DNA of 64,000 bases from Moniliophthora roreri (taxonomy: Eukaryota > Basidiomycota > Agaricomycetes > Agaricales > Marasmiaceae): the NCBI GenBank assembly GCA_001466705.2, contig LATX02000250.1, forward strand, positions 62,001 through 126,000. Direction: 5' to 3'. The notes below the pieces were generated by a model. The model saw nothing but the letters and a program-made list of their open reading frames with translations. It was not told the DNA's origin and made no database searches. The position numbers were made by a program, and so were the translations under genes. This document shows, in pieces, positions 44,372-59,639 of this stretch (the stretch's first letter is position 1; each line of letters opens with the position of its first letter).

Positions 44372-45630
44372 CTACTTTGTACTTTGCAAACTATAACAAA
44401 TCTGGCTTGCCTTTCGATTATTCATCCTTTGGTTCTTGATTCGTCGCGTAAACCATTCGTCAGCGGTGACGCCAGTATTGAGATTTGCCTTGTCTGCCTG
44501 GTCGTTTACAGCGGAGGCGATGGTCTCGCTCAACTCGCTCAGAGGTCGAAGAACCACTAAGGCACTGGGACGGGTGAAGTATACCAACGACCAACGGTCG
44601 AGCTTTGACTGAGCACCTGGCGGAGGCCTAAAAGAAAAATGTTAGTGTTGAATTTGATTATATGTATATGGGTATTATGTCACATACATGACACGATGAA
44701 TGTTGGAGTGAAGGATTCCGCCACTAAGTACGGCCAGCGCGTCTCCAACATTGCATATGGCATGACCCGGGATAGGCTAAAAAGCATTAGCCCATGACAA
44801 TATAGCCTGTTCGGCACCGAAAACATACCTTGACATACTGCCATTCATCTACTCCTGGCGGCAACACCTGCAAGCCACCCAGACGATTATGCAAGAAGCT
44901 GAGGGACCCAAAATCGGTATGAGCACCAATTCCAATACGATCTTGGGGAAGATTGGCGGGGTTCTTGATAACACGAGCCTCGCTTCCGCTGAACTCATCC
45001 TTGGCATGACGTTTCGCGAGCTCACCTGCTGGGAGCCCCAGCTTGATATTAAAAATTTCCAGAATAGTCTGGTTGACTTCCTCCGACTTTTTGATGAATG
45101 GTACAATAGTGGAGTCCATGCGATGATTCACAGTGGATGGGTAGGCTCGACGAGCAATCTTGGGCCAGGAGAACCCATCATCTTTGGCAATGTTGATGAA
45201 CTCGACGGTGTCTTTGACGCCTGATGCATCTACTGCGTTCGCACCGGCAGCCTTGTAACTAGGTACGAGATATGAGTCGAGCATAGTTCTTGGTGCGGAA
45301 GAGAAAGACGAACCCGAATGATACTCCAGTGTCTCCTTGCTCGAACTTCATCTTCTCCTCCAGAGGTAAAGCCATCGTCTCATGTCCCATCTCGAACATT
45401 TCATTCACCTCTTCATCAGCTCCATGATTCTTCAGGCTAGAAGGGAATCAGAACCGAATATCGTATCGAAAGCCTTCTAATACTCACTACCAGAAACCGA
45501 GCGAAGTAGCAGCCGACCAGAGGCGGTTGATCTCTGTCTCGTCCCCGGCTTTGAGAAGATCGTAGTCAATGATGAGAAGTGGATGTGTAGGTACGTCGGT
45601 TGGGAAAGGTGGTAATTCGAGGGCAGGCAT
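44372..45630 (-). CDS. 2-oxoglutarate/Fe(II) dioxygenase, isopenicillin-N-synthase-like (copy A)
   Basis: The start MPALELPPFPTDVPTHPLL leads into the DIOX_N domain (AATSLGFW, then LKNHG). The middle reads DTVEFINIAKDDGFSWPKIA. The catalytic core has GIGAHTDFGSLSFLHNRLGG (H and D of the iron triad) and GGILHSNIHRV (third His), then RWSLVYFTRP with the 2OG-binding Arg. The C-terminus is DEWFTRRIKNQRMNNR. Related fungal enzymes hydroxylate or desaturate small molecules; the substrate is unknown. It is a close paralogue of the gene starting at 46,514, arranged head to head with it. The last exon is uncertain: copy B has an extra spliced exon ending GRV, while here the frame runs on to QSTK. Confidence 0.88.
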
Positions 45631-46513
45631 GTTATCTGATCTGAGGAGAGGTGAGTTGTAGAACCAAGAGGTTATATAGTCGACGTACCGAATAATTCAC
45701 TAAGTCAAGCTATCGGACACTCCAAGTATGACGCTTCAGCTTTAATCCGAGGCGGCTCAAATGACTTCTTTCCCATCTGCCTCAGCAAAAAGCAAGCCCC
45801 CTAACTCAGCACCAGAAGGGACGATTATGGTAATCCGGCTTCTTCAATGACCCGTATCCTGCCTTGCCCGTTGGCAGCGCATCAAGCTGAGCCAAACATG
45901 TATGCGTAATGAGTTCCCGATGTAGCAACAAGTTGAGCCGCTCAGGCTGCGGTTCCATTTTTCGTTCAGACTTGGAAATCCCTTCCAAACAATAAAAAAG
46001 GTCGGCAGCCTATGAGTCACCGTACTCCGCTTAAAGCCTCTTTTGACCCAAATACTCTTCCATAGACTCAGCTTGAGGTCGAGATCCTGCAGAACTCAAG
46101 AATGAAGGATTTGATGACAGAGGTCTATATCGAGGAGTGGGGTGGTCGTTTGGGAGGAAGTTTGCCTTGGGCGCTTAGTGGCGCCTGAGAAGATTCCGGG
46201 TGCCGGCCAAGCCGCGCCGGCGGTACCGGCAAGTTGAACTGGATGACAGTCACTGAAGCTACTGAAGATCGCACGAATCTACAACTTCTCAGTAAACCTT
46301 TCCATCATCAATCCTCTATAATAACTCTAGCATTCGATAAGTCCTACGGTAGCGGACATGTACACGAACGCAGGGTGAGCGCAAAAGGAATACGATTTAT
46401 ACTTGGAACTGATTTTACCTCAAGCAGACTTGTGACCAGCATAGCACGAAAATAAACAGATCATCCTGACATTTAAATTCCCGCTTTGTACCCTAGTCGT
46501 CATCATATCTCCC
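45631..46513. promoter_or_regulatory. Divergent promoter region between paired 2OG oxygenases
   Basis: About 880 bases lie between the two divergent starts. No gene is supported. It includes a GC-rich palindromic patch (GTGCCGGCCAAGCCGCGCC, about 46,200-46,218). TTTAAATTCCCGC lies about 40 bases before the plus-strand start and may be its core promoter. Coordinated regulation of the pair is plausible but not shown. Confidence 0.45.
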
Positions 46514-47906
46514 ATGCCAGTCGCAGAACTACCTCCTTTTCCAACTGACATTCCTACTCACCCCTTGTTGGTAGTAGACTATGAACTGTTGAAGGCAGGG
46601 GACAAGGACGAGATTGAGAAACTATGGGGTGCTGCCACCAGTTTGGGGTTCTGGTAGTAAGTCATTCTATCATGCGGGGAGTAGAAACGACGTTTTGACG
46701 ATGTATTGACAGCCTGAAAAACCATGGCGTCGAAGAGGAGGTCAATGGAATGTTTGAGATGGGTGAAGAAACAATGAAGTTACCCCTCGAAGAGAAGATG
46801 AAGTATGAGCAAGGGGACGAGGGATCTTCATTTGGGTGCGTTCGTCTTTGGGTACTAACCGATGCTTGACTGACATTCCATCAGATACAAAGCTGCCGGA
46901 GCTAATGCTGTCGACGCTTACGGTGTGTTGGACACTGTCGAATTCATCAACATAGCAAAGGACGACGCTTTTGCCTGGCCCAATGTGGCACGTCGCACCT
47001 ACCCATCAACGGTTAACGCACGGATGGACTCTACAATTGTGCCCTTTGTCAAGAAGTCCAACGAGATCAACACTATCATCATCAACATCTTTAACGATAA
47101 GCTTGGTTTACCTTCTGGTGAATTGGCCAAACGGCACACAATAGAAGACCATTCTGGAAGCGAAGCTCGTGCGATCAAGAACCCGGCTGGTTTACCCGCG
47201 GACCGAATGGCCATAGGTGCTCACACGGATTTCGGGTCTCTCAGCTTCTTGCATAACAGGTTGGGTGGGCTTCAGGTTAGTATACCTGTTTGATCCATCG
47301 GGTGTACGTCATTGATCTGGCTCAACAGGTGCTACCCCCAGGAGTGGATGAGTGGCAGTACGTGAAGGTAGGCACCTACACAAACCGCTACACCCCGACG
47401 TACCCTGACCCTGGCATGTCTTTGATAGCCCCTTCCAGGCCACGCCATCTGTAATATCGGAGATGCGCTCGCTGTCCTCAGTGGTGGAATCCTTCACTCT
47501 AACATTCATCGTGTAGTGTGTGTATCCTCCACCTGACTTCCCTCAGCTCCAAGATCTCACGTGCAACTATTCCCATGTAGTCCTCCACCAGGCGCCCAAC
47601 GCAAATTCGACCGCTGGTCCCAAGTCTTTTTCACCCGTCCAGGCAACGACATTGTTCTCACACCTCTCTCTGACCTCAGTCCGATCATCGCTGAAGCTGC
47701 TAGGGAGAACTGGGAGAAGAAGAAGTTGGATACGGGAGGTGCTACTTCGTATGAATGGTTTACAAGGCGAATCAAGAATCAGAGGATCAAAAACAGGACA
47801 GTACGTGTAGTCGTGGAGCTGGTTGCTATCCTTCACGTTACTTATTGAATTACAGGGACCGGAGACGTGGGCTGCGAGCAGGGGTACTGAACAGGGGAGA
47901 GTGTAA
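46514..47906 (+). CDS. 2-oxoglutarate/Fe(II) dioxygenase, isopenicillin-N-synthase-like (copy B)
   Basis: MPVAELPPFPTDIPTHPLL starts the protein. The DIOX_N domain includes AATSLGFW-YLKNHGVEEEV and EETMKLPLEEKMKYEQGD. The iron site is GAHTDFGSLSFLHNRLGG plus GGILHSNIHRVV, and FDRWSQVFFTRPG carries the 2OG Arg. The C-terminus YEWFTRRIKNQRIKNRT is spliced to GPETWAASRGTEQGRV. Introns are at the same places as in copy A. Sequence identity to copy A is high along the whole length, so the pair arose by inverted duplication. The active site is intact. The substrate is unknown. Confidence 0.9.
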
Positions 47907-48749
47907 AGGTTATCGAGGTCCTGACGTGGAACTAATACACATGGACTCAACATGTATCTGGTATTTCCATGAAGCCTTCTCAGTGTATATTACTTAAGCC
48001 TCGTGTTTACAAATTGCTATTGAACTCCCGAGTCTCCGTACACCATATGGCCCATGAACAGCGTCGTCGAGGAAACTGATGAATGCTTCTATACCCTGGG
48101 CTTTCTCCCCATGCCTGGGCCCACGCATGACAACGCTTGAGCCTTGCAAAGGGAAATCATTCTTTCCTTCTATTTCGAAGGCCAAGATGTCAATCATGAT
48201 CTTCAGAATTCCGCGTTAAACGTGGGTTGGGGACGGCTGTCCGTCTTTTTCGCTTCCGTAGACGAAACGTCGCGGTAACTCGTTTTTTTGTCTGTTCAGG
48301 CTCACTCTAGGATACGAAAGACCGGTAAAACTCATTCTTTACCGTGGAATGCAGAACTTTCTTAATTTGGTGAGCAACATACATAGTATCACTGGTACTT
48401 TGCTTAATGCTATATCGATAGGAACGTTCCTGTGGCGTAGTCGAGGCCTTTGGTTTTCAGGGAATACTAATTGTGAAATTGTAAACCGTACATTAAGGTT
48501 ATTGATACAATGACTATAGTCTGACGTAGTATACATTGACCGATAGCAAACAAACAACAAGAACCAAGCATTTTCTAAATAGCGATGGTAAGTCCTTGAA
48601 AGCCAAGTCTCGACGAACAAGTATCATCATTTCAAGTGTTTATTTCATTCCTACTCTTCGTCCTGAAGTGTCCGATGGTGCAGTTTGGAGGGTATCTCAG
48701 TATCATGATCTCTTTTATTGCCCTATACACGAATATGATATTGTTAAAA
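47907..48749. other. Intergenic, no supported gene
   Basis: Short frames only; the downstream regions of two convergent genes meet here. Confidence 0.45.
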
Positions 48750-50223
48750 TCAAGTCCCCCGAGGAGAGAAACTGGCGCAACTCACATCCAAATCATTCAG
48801 CTCAACAACCTTTGGTAAATCTAATCTCTCCGACTCGTCGTGATCCCTGCTAGCAGTGTTCCTCGATGAATGAGACTCCACGCCTACCGGGACGGTCAGA
48901 TTCCTAGTACTTTGCCCGCTCGTAGGGTGTTTGAAGCGAATATCAAGGCTTTGGCTCCATCCGGAATACATATGGCCGGGGCTAAGTTTCGCTTCATCTC
49001 GGCTGCCCACAATTCGAAGCCTGCTATTGAGAATGACCATCAATGTGTTGGCATAAAGCTTGGCGAGGCAGCGGGAAGGGAGCATATGGAAGGGGTATTT
49101 TTGGACTGCGATGAATAAGACGCAGTCTATTGTCGCGACGGCAGCTGATAGAACAAGTCAGCGAAGGGGTAGCGGGGGTGGTGGGGATCTTGGAGGCGAG
49201 ACATACCAGTCAAGGAGCCGGTTTCGATAACGAGACGGACGAGGCGGCGAATGAGGGGGTTGCCTTTGAGTCCTGCGCTTGCTTTGAGCAACTAGGAGTA
49301 TCGTTAAAAATGAACGGTGCAGTCATATAATGCAAGTGGGACGTACATAGGTAGTCATCACGATGGCTATTAGGGTATCACACAATGCCGAACCTGCGAG
49401 CCAGATCTAAGGGCATTCGAATTAGTTTTAGCACGGTACACAAGAAACACTTTTGGCACTTACTGTACATGGAACGAGGGTGCGGGCCTGAAGAACAGCC
49501 GAATTATTTATTTGGAAGATTAAAATGCCTTCATAGACAGAGGAAATGAACTGAGTAAGGGCAATCTAACCAATGTTCATTGGAAAAATGGTCGAGAGAG
49601 TGACACTGGACAACTCACAGAGAAGATGATGGTAGGGAGAATCCATGTCCTGGAGATGACTTTGATTTGGTAGGAGTAGAATCCTTGGACGAGAATACTG
49701 ACTGTTCATACACCCGACGTCAACAACTTAAGTTTTGGTCAAGCTTTAGGACACACCTAGCCCTGTAAGAATAGGCACACTAATACCCGACAGGTGGGCT
49801 GCTCGAAGGTTCTTCATGTCTCCAAAACCCGAACCAAAGATGACGAAAGCATCGCGGAAGAAAATAATCGTTTGGGTTGTGTCGAGAATGAAAACGGTAT
49901 ACACAAGGGATTTGACCAGTTTTCTGTCGTTCGGGAAGGACATGTAATAGATATCTGTGGCCCAGAACAGATGGTTAGTCACTTACACTCACGGACGTTA
50001 CGAAGACTACTTACACACTTGTAACACCGATACGCCATAGAGAATGCTCCCAAGCATAAAGGTGATTATCTATGTTTAATTAGCCTCATTCAGGTTGAGT
50101 GTCTTTGATAAGCCTACCAGCGGACCAGCTCTGCGAATCGCAAATGTCAGCTCGCGAAAACATTTGGTTGAGGAGTACTTACATGCGATCGACGTCCGAG
50201 GGGATGCCATCAATAGGAGCCAT
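48750..50223 (-). CDS. DUF6534-type seven-transmembrane protein (copy 4, different subfamily)
   Basis: From the ATG at 50,223 (MAPIDGIPSDVDR) exons give AGPL, then TFMLGSILYGVSVLQ, YYMSFPNDRKLVKSLVYTVF and ILDTTQTIIFFRDAFVIFG. Then follow FGDMKNLRAAHLSGISVPIL, GFYSYQIKVISRTWILP, IWLAGSALCDTLIAIVMTTY, LIRRLVRLVIETGSLT and CLAKLYANTLMVILNSRLRI. The tail is Ser/Arg-rich. YLAFPND-like loop 1 and LxxLxxxETGxLT are hallmarks of the other common DUF6534 branch in agaricomycetes. Intron positions differ from copies 1-3 and the tiny 10-nt exon is not needed. The gene seems intact. Function unknown. Confidence 0.83.
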
Positions 50224-50880
50224 GTCGAGTCGCAGTTGCTCGCCTCGACGCGGGAGGGATTTCGGCTCTGCAGTGGGCTACCGTAGCTCCATATTATATT
50301 CTCCCAGAACAGGGTTACCAACGTCACCTCAATTCATTCAACAGGATCTGATCTCAGCAACGGAAGAGGACATAATGAATTGAGGCTTTTGACATTCCAC
50401 TCGCCAAATCCTGATCATGTGAAAGAACCTGATGTCGGGTCGTAGTCGGTTTCCACGACAAGATGCCATTACAGCACACTTTTGGCTTCCACATCCCGCA
50501 AATGTGGTATATGAACTCGTGTGAGCCTGGGGCATCAGCATCCTGCTCTTGATAATTCGGCGACAAGAACTTGGAATCATGACTGGCGTCCACTGCTTTT
50601 TCAGATCTAGTACCGGGATCTACCGTGCATCTACCCTGCCTGGAGTTCTAGGTCCAAAGGATTGGATTTTCCGTATTTCCGTAAGGTACGCCATTCGCTT
50701 GCTTGCAGCCCGCAAATGATAAGCCGTTGATAAGCCGCATACAGTATTCTCCAGGAAAACAGCGCAATTTGGGGTTAATTTGTGTGGTAAATGTTACAGG
50801 AAGATTTGCGTATGGATGCTATTCTTCGAATTTGGGAAATACCACTTGATGCCAAGAGGTAGACTTCGAAACGAGTACGG
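50224..50880. other. Intergenic, no supported gene
   Basis: A minus-strand frame at 50,354-50,593 (HEFIYHICGMWKPKVCC) lacks an ATG and any family signature. It is left unassigned. Confidence 0.4.
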
Positions 50881-53299
<2,419 letters not shown>

Positions 53300-55409
53300 G
53301 GTATGTCCACGCGTCGTCGGAGGGGAGTTGTGGAGGTTGTCCAATGCCTGGTGTAGCTACGCGGTTCAATGCTTATATAGGCCGTGATTTCCAGCCTGTC
53401 CGCATATCACAAATTACTGATCTCGATCGGAGATACGTAATATATAGGGCTCGTTAGGTACATCCACCACCTGCTAGAACTAGAATAGCGTGCTCCATAT
53501 CAATGCATTGATTTTGCATCAGCGAGCGAAACAGATCTACCTGCAGAGGCACTGCTATTCTTGCTCGGTGAACGAGCCAAAAATTATTGACCAACCTCGT
53601 GGGGTGTGCAGAGGTTATTCGGATTGCCTGCCGATATCCCGAAAAAGGTGTTCGTTTCTTGATGTTTGGTGTGCCGAGTGTCGGATATCTTAATTCCATG
53701 CATCTAAACATAGACTTGACTGAGTATGGTTAAATCATCAGGGAAACCTACAGGGTCTCTCAAGGCTTGAGAGTTTGTCACTGTGGGCGCTCTTTGGATT
53801 CAAAAGTACATGTGGCGAGGTCCTGCGGCAATGGCAACTGGTTGCACTAGTCCATTGCAAATGTCGGAAGACGACAGATTACAGCACAAACTGTCCAAGT
53901 GACGCCGGCGCACCGAAGCTAAGCGAATCCCCTGACGAAGTGAGGCTTTGACTCGGCATAGGAGAACATTTGTGATTTGATTTAACCGGTGAAGGTCCTG
54001 TGGATTGAGCCATGAGTAGTAGATTAGAAGTATTTTTGACCGTGGCTGATGGATTTGCACACCATTTAGTATTCAACACTCGACTACAACTCCTCTAGAT
54101 GGAATATGAAATATCAATCATGTGCATCCTTTACATGCCGGTATTCGCTTTTGAGTGACCCTACAGCACAATCCGTCAATCAAGAGGTTAACGGGAGCAG
54201 TATCGGTAATTAAAAGCTTACATAGTCAAGATATTGAGGCACAGTATCTTGGCCAGGCTAGCAAAGAGGTCTGAGAAAATTCGTAAAGTCAACACTAGCT
54301 TTGTGGCTAGAATGCAGTTATGGAGGCGTGTATTAATCTATGCCAACGTATAACTAGTTTGACTGCTAGGGGTTTGCTTATTGTCGGGTAATTTCTGCAG
54401 ACGAAATGTTAGGAAGGAGAATGAAGGTCAAAGCTGAGAACGATCTCATCGCCATTCAGCAATGTCAAGAAGCCAACCCTGGAGTCAAGAAAATGATGAG
54501 CCGTCTTTGAGGCAGAGCTATTGCGCCGTTTAGTGTTGTTTTCGCGACTACCTTTGCATAAGCGAAAAGCGAACTTACCACCGGCAGGAGTGTACGGTTG
54601 CATTCGACCCTCATAAAATGACAAGCAACGAGAGGAGATTTAGCGGCTTGCCCGGTCAGTCTGCTAAGATACGCTTTTGCAGCGCTATCTGGCCGAAACC
54701 GTTGGCTTGGTGAAACCGTGAACAGAAATCCTATAAACGATCAAATAGACCGATAGTCGGAAAGCAGCTCACCAATTGAGAGCTTCGGAGAGTTTCAGTC
54801 AGGATGGCGTATAACAGGTCCTAGTCTGTCAAGAAGCCCTGAACAAAACTTGGGGCCTGTCGTACATGGCTCTTTGCTAAGATTCCACGCCGCAGAAAGT
54901 CACCACCGAGTAATCGCACGGGTCAATATGGGCCCAGCAGGGGCGTAGCCCGCAGACGAATTGATGCAATCCGTCAGGTGCCATTCCTCTCTGCTGTTAA
55001 TAGCATCCGCGATGCGCTCGGCTCACTCCTCTCCTCTGCTATCAGTCGTAGGCTTCAACATGTCCATACATCAGTAAGCCGAATCTTTGATTTTGGTACG
55101 AAATTGACGCACCAATACCCCTCTGAAGCAAAGTCCGTTTCAACCTCATCGTGCGGCCTCCATATTTTCCATTTTTTAAAGGGAGCCTGAAGTATAATGA
55201 GTACGCTTCCGCCCTCGTCGTCGTAACAGTCGTTTGACCGACAAAACTGAAAATTGGCACCTGATCTAGGCCCGTCCATTCTTGGCCAAATGCTCTCACG
55301 CACTGCCACTGTACTCGAATAATGACGCCACTCCAGAACGTCATGTACGACCTTGCATCGTCTCATCGTGGCCTCGTCTTCCCGTCCATCACCCTATCAA
55401 CTGCGACTC
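53300..55409. other. Long gap, no confident gene
   Basis: Minus-strand frames near 54,603-54,412 (FLDSRVGFLTLLNGDEIVLS) and 54,079-53,879 (SSGDSLSFGAPASLGQFVL) look faintly coding, but they lack a consistent splice model and known motifs. The left end is the promoter of the GMC gene and the right end that of the glutaredoxin. Confidence 0.35.
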
Positions 55410-55930
55410 ATGGCCGCAAAAGAAATCGTCGAGGTACGCCTTTCCAGTTCTCTGCGTGATATTCACCAGATCTCATGAAATTCAGAGCGCTATCAAGGAT
55501 CACAAGATCGTCATTTTCTCGAAAACCTGGTGTCCTTATTGCGGTGCTGCCAAAGGACTCTTTAACCTCAGCTTTCCAGATGAAGATGTAGAAATCATCG
55601 AGTATGCTATTGTGCTCGCCTAGATATCCAGACGGTAGTTGATCGACTTGCAGATTGGATGAGAAGGATGAGGGTCCTGATATCCAAGCTTACCTGTTGG
55701 AGAAGACTGGTCAGAGGACGGTACCCAGCATCTTCATCAGTATGTCCTTTTACACCTTGATTATGATCCTAGTCTCATCCGTACTTCTGTGAACAGACCA
55801 GAAGCACATGGGCGGTATGTTCTTATCGTGGGACATCGGAAAGTCTGCTGATCAATGACTCAATTCAGGAAACGACGCCGTTCAAGATTTGAATCAAAAG
55901 GGAGAGCTGGCCGCGTTGGTGAAAGTGTAA
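55410..55930 (+). CDS. Dithiol glutaredoxin (CPYC type)
   Basis: Five exons (55,410-55,433; 55,486-55,601; 55,654-55,739; 55,797-55,814; 55,869-55,930) give 101 residues, the usual size. The start is MAAKEIVE-SAIKDHKIVIFS. The active site is KTWCPYCGAAK, the cis-Pro loop is RTVPSIFI, and the glutathione-binding end is GGNDAV in place of the common GGNDD. It reduces protein and glutathione mixed disulfides. There is no targeting peptide with this start, so it is cytosolic; a longer in-frame leader was not found. One exon is only 18 nt and encodes the segment NQKHMG. Confidence 0.94.
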
Positions 55931-56187
55931 GCCTCGTCTCGGTTAGTGTCGCCCCATGATTCGGATGGCTCGCTGACAGAGGCGTTGCAGCAGACTGTGA
56001 GGGTTTTTAAAGCGATTGTAAATACAGTGACAGCTTTGACTTGTATTGCATACCATTCCGCATTTCAAATCAGATTCGGTGCTGATGCCTCAGCCCGAGC
56101 TCTACTCGAATGTCCCCTATTGAGGAACTGCACGGCCACCTAGTTAGGATTTGTAAGAATCATCCGGGATGTACGATAACTCCGAAG

Positions 56188-56195
56188 TATATATA
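56188..56195 (+). promoter_or_regulatory. TATA-type element of the aldo-keto reductase gene
   Basis: TATATATA lies 50 bases before the start codon at 56,246. The match is simple and the assignment positional. The 315 bases between the glutaredoxin stop and this start contain no gene. Confidence 0.4.
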
Positions 56196-56245
56196 CATAG
56201 TACGCAAACTAATCCCTTCTCCCACATCCCTTCTTCACAACCGAA

Positions 56246-58019
56246 ATGGCCACAAACGAAGCCGACGTCAAGATGGAATACGACTCCAAGAATATGCCTT
56301 TCCGCCGTCTTGGACCAAGTGGGTTACGAGTACCCGTTTTCTCTTTGGGTGGATGTGCGTACCCATTTTAGTATACTATGAACCTCTATACTAACAAGCC
56401 GTTGTCACTTCACACAGGGCTCACTTACGGGAAAAGCGTCAATGGGGATCCATGCAAGGTTAGCAAGAACAGCATCTCAGGTTCGACGAACCAGACGAGC
56501 TCATTTCCTCCAGGAAATCATCAAAGTCGCCTTCGAGAACGGAATCAACATGTTCGATACTGCAGAGGCTTACAACAAGGGCGAATCGGAGAAGGAGATG
56601 TACGTGGCTATGTCGTCATTGTTTGAGACGTTATCGATGATTAATCGATGAGCCCTTATCCACAGGGGTCGCGTGATTAAGGAACTGGGAATCCGTCGTT
56701 CCGATCTCGTTATCACGACCAAGTTATTCTGGGGCGTGAGATCTGGACCGAATGCAAGTGGATTGTCGAGGAAGCAGTGAGTTGGATGAAACGTTTCTAT
56801 CCCGGTTTTTTTGACTAAAATTTATGAAGTATCATCGAAGGAACTCAAGAATCCCTGGCGCGTCTGCAGATGGACTATGTGGACGTGATCTTTGCTCATA
56901 GATGCGATGTGCATGGTATGCCCACCTTTCTCGTAGCTGGCGAAGCATTTTTGAGAAGTTGCTCGTAAGTTCCTATGGAAGAAATCGTCCGGGCGTTCAA
57001 CTATGTCATTGATAAGGGCTGGGTAAGTCGTGGCATGTGCCATTGATATCTCGACCCTTACACGTGTGTCTTCAGGCATTCTACTGGGCGACGTCCGAAT
57101 GGACTGCTCAGCAGATTGAGGAAGCCTTCCGTGCGTGCATTGCAACCTATACCTCTTCAATCGAGTGCTTTCTGACGAAAAGTATTCGAGTAGATGTTGC
57201 CGCAAAGCTGGGTCTTCAAGGTCCCATTGCTGAACAATGCCAACACCAGTACGCTCTGGATCCATCTTCAAGCAGTCAAGCATACTAACAAATGATGGTA
57301 GCATGTTCCATCGTGAGCGCCCGGAGAAGGAATACGCGTAAGCATGTAATGTCGCCTTTCAATAGCTAGTTTTGCTGACACTGTGAACAGACCTCTCTAC
57401 AAGAAATATGGACTTGGAACAACCGTGTGGTCGGCACTTGCTAGCGGTCTGCTCACCGGAAAGGTCATCTTGCATTTCTGAATTCCGACAAATACTAATA
57501 CTGGTATGAAGTATAATGACGGGGTCCCTGAAGGTTCTCGCTTCGACATCGAGAAGACGTTCTTTGCTGATACCGTCAAGAGTCTGACTTCTCCCGAAGG
57601 ACAAGAGAAGATTCGTAAAGTCAAAGAGTTGACCAAGTTGGCTCAAGAGGGTACACTGCTCGTTATTATTCCTATGACCATCATGACTAAATACTGGTTT
57701 CTTTATCAGAGCTGCAAACCACACCCGCATGCCTCGCACTTGCCTGGGTCGCCAAAAACACCAACACGTCCACCGTTATTCTGGGAGCGACGAAACCCGA
57801 ACAAGTGTTGGAGAACTTGAAAGCCATCGATGTCATTCCCAAGCTGACGCCGGAGATTTTGAAGAAGATCGAAAAGATCTTAGCTAATCAACCAGAGGCT
57901 TTGGTCCGTCCCAGTTCCGTTTTCCTTCATTGTCAACAAGACTTGCTAATCGCGGCATCTGTAGCCAACATATGGACGTCCTGCGTTGGATTTCTTTGGC
58001 AGGCTATAAATGATACACG
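56246..58019 (+). CDS. Aldo-keto reductase of the voltage-gated K+ channel beta-subunit type
   Basis: MATNEADVKMEYDSKNMPF is followed by RRLGPSGLRVPVFSLGG. The AKR tetrad is visible: Asp and Tyr in GINMFDTAEAYNKG, Lys in DLVITTKLFWG and His in VIFAHRCDV. Further family marks are [41 protein letters not shown] and VILGATKPEQVLENLKAID. The final exon gives PTYGRPALDFFGRL, the usual Kv-beta-like fungal C-terminus, reached by splicing after QPEAL. This NADPH-dependent enzyme is cytosolic; fungal members act on small carbonyls. About 340 residues, apparently intact, about ten exons. Confidence 0.92.
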
Positions 58020-59639
58020 AGAGATCGTTTGCGAAGCAATGTACTTGCAATATACGGAAATCAATGTGGATGGGATCTAGGCCCAGAATGATACGACTTC
58101 CATGACTAATAGTTCTATCGGGTCCTGTACGAACTTCCAGCCCTAAGCCAGCAGAAAACCTGCAGGCGCCCACCTCGTTCACGCACCGCCGTGTACGCCC
58201 TCTGCCGAAGGCGGATCCTTTTTCATCCATGTGCCGTGTTGGCGCTGACGGCACTAAGTTCACCAACAAAACGAGAGTTGCATGAAGACTGCGTGTCCTC
58301 CGTTAAATGCAACATCAAAGCATTCGAGCCTTATTTCCGTATTCCGTCCTCTGCGCAGCGGCATCTCATTCATCTATTGAACGAACTCTTACTCGGAAAG
58401 AGTGCCTATTGGAGGCCCTTGATCTATTTTCCCACTTTGCCGTAGCAATCTCTAAACTGGAATATCCGAGAAAGGTTTATGGGCTACCAGAAATCTCAAC
58501 GCAGGACTGCGGTTCCAGCGGAGGCGGGTGTGGGCGTGCAGGGTTATTCCACGACTGGGATTGATGATTGGGCAGTTTCAACTTCGGTATGCCATGCATA
58601 CGCGGACGGAGTATTCCATCTGTCTTCAATCTGATCGAGAGAACCCATGAATGTGTCGGTCTATTACCTGAGGGTCAACCATCAAGACTTAGAAGCCGCC
58701 TCGTGAGCGCGTGAGCCGTTGCAGCCTGGATGCGCAATTGCACGATGCCATCACATTTTCTCACTCCCCCAGGTCGATTTTTCCAAACCCTCGAAACAAG
58801 AAAATTGGAGATCTCATTCCGCGTCGTGCGCAAATGACGCGAGGCCAAGCTGGCGTAAAGATCCAATGAAGGTCAGCATTTCGGATTTCCTAGCGCTGAT
58901 CAACTAGTGGAGACAATCCAGGCCTTTATGAATCTCTTCTCGATTAATCCCCGTGTTTTGTTCGTCGGTAGTCACTCGTGCTGCATTCTTATGCGCTGCT
59001 GCTCCGAAACCCCAAATTGTCGTCTGCTCTGTCGAGAAGTTGCAGTGCTTGCTTCGGGGCGCAGCCGGCACCTTGGCGATTCGCAGTCATTGGAACGCTT
59101 CACGGAGAGGAAATGCTAAAAAAGTATGGACACCGTATTTTCCGAGTTCATGAAGCGATATGGGACTGTACGTTGACAGAGCGCGCTATGTAGTTCGGGG
59201 ACGGAGACAAGGGCGCTTAGACCGAAATGTGCCTTACGACACGCCATGTGGCCCCTCAACTCTTGCCGTCTTCTCCTTCATCAGTGGGCCTCGGCACAAA
59301 TGTCGACGAGTAGAGCACATTCTTCCCCAAACCATCACTTTCTAGAACTTCCATTGGATCCCCGTCGCATCAAGGTCCATCAAACCTGGAGGCCGTCGCT
59401 TAAAGCAATTTTTCGAGCTCGCCGATTTCTCATCCTATCCTAGGTTCCACTAGAATAACTCTTCACGCACTTCACTATGAGATACCGAATTGCTCTATAC
59501 ATGATCGTAGCATCCAATTTCCGGAGGTGATGCAATACACTACCTAGGTCCTTTCGTTGTTGATGCTTGTCCAGCACCCTCACTCATGGAAGAACCTTTA
59601 TAAACCGCCGCTTATTCTGTCTCTGCAACTCAACAAAAA
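58020..59639. other. Long gap, no confident gene
   Basis: About 1.6 kb without a supported gene. Several overlapping plus-strand frames (58,900-59,350) have no family motif or splice logic. Confidence 0.4.
59599..59604 (+). promoter_or_regulatory. TATA box of the methyltransferase gene
   Basis: TATAAA lies 36 bases before the ATG at 59,640, which is a credible core-promoter spacing for a short leader. Confidence 0.5.

Noticed and set aside
47567..47953. 128-residue minus-strand open frame
   Set aside because: Shadow of the last exons of the 2OG oxygenase at 46.5-47.9 kb.
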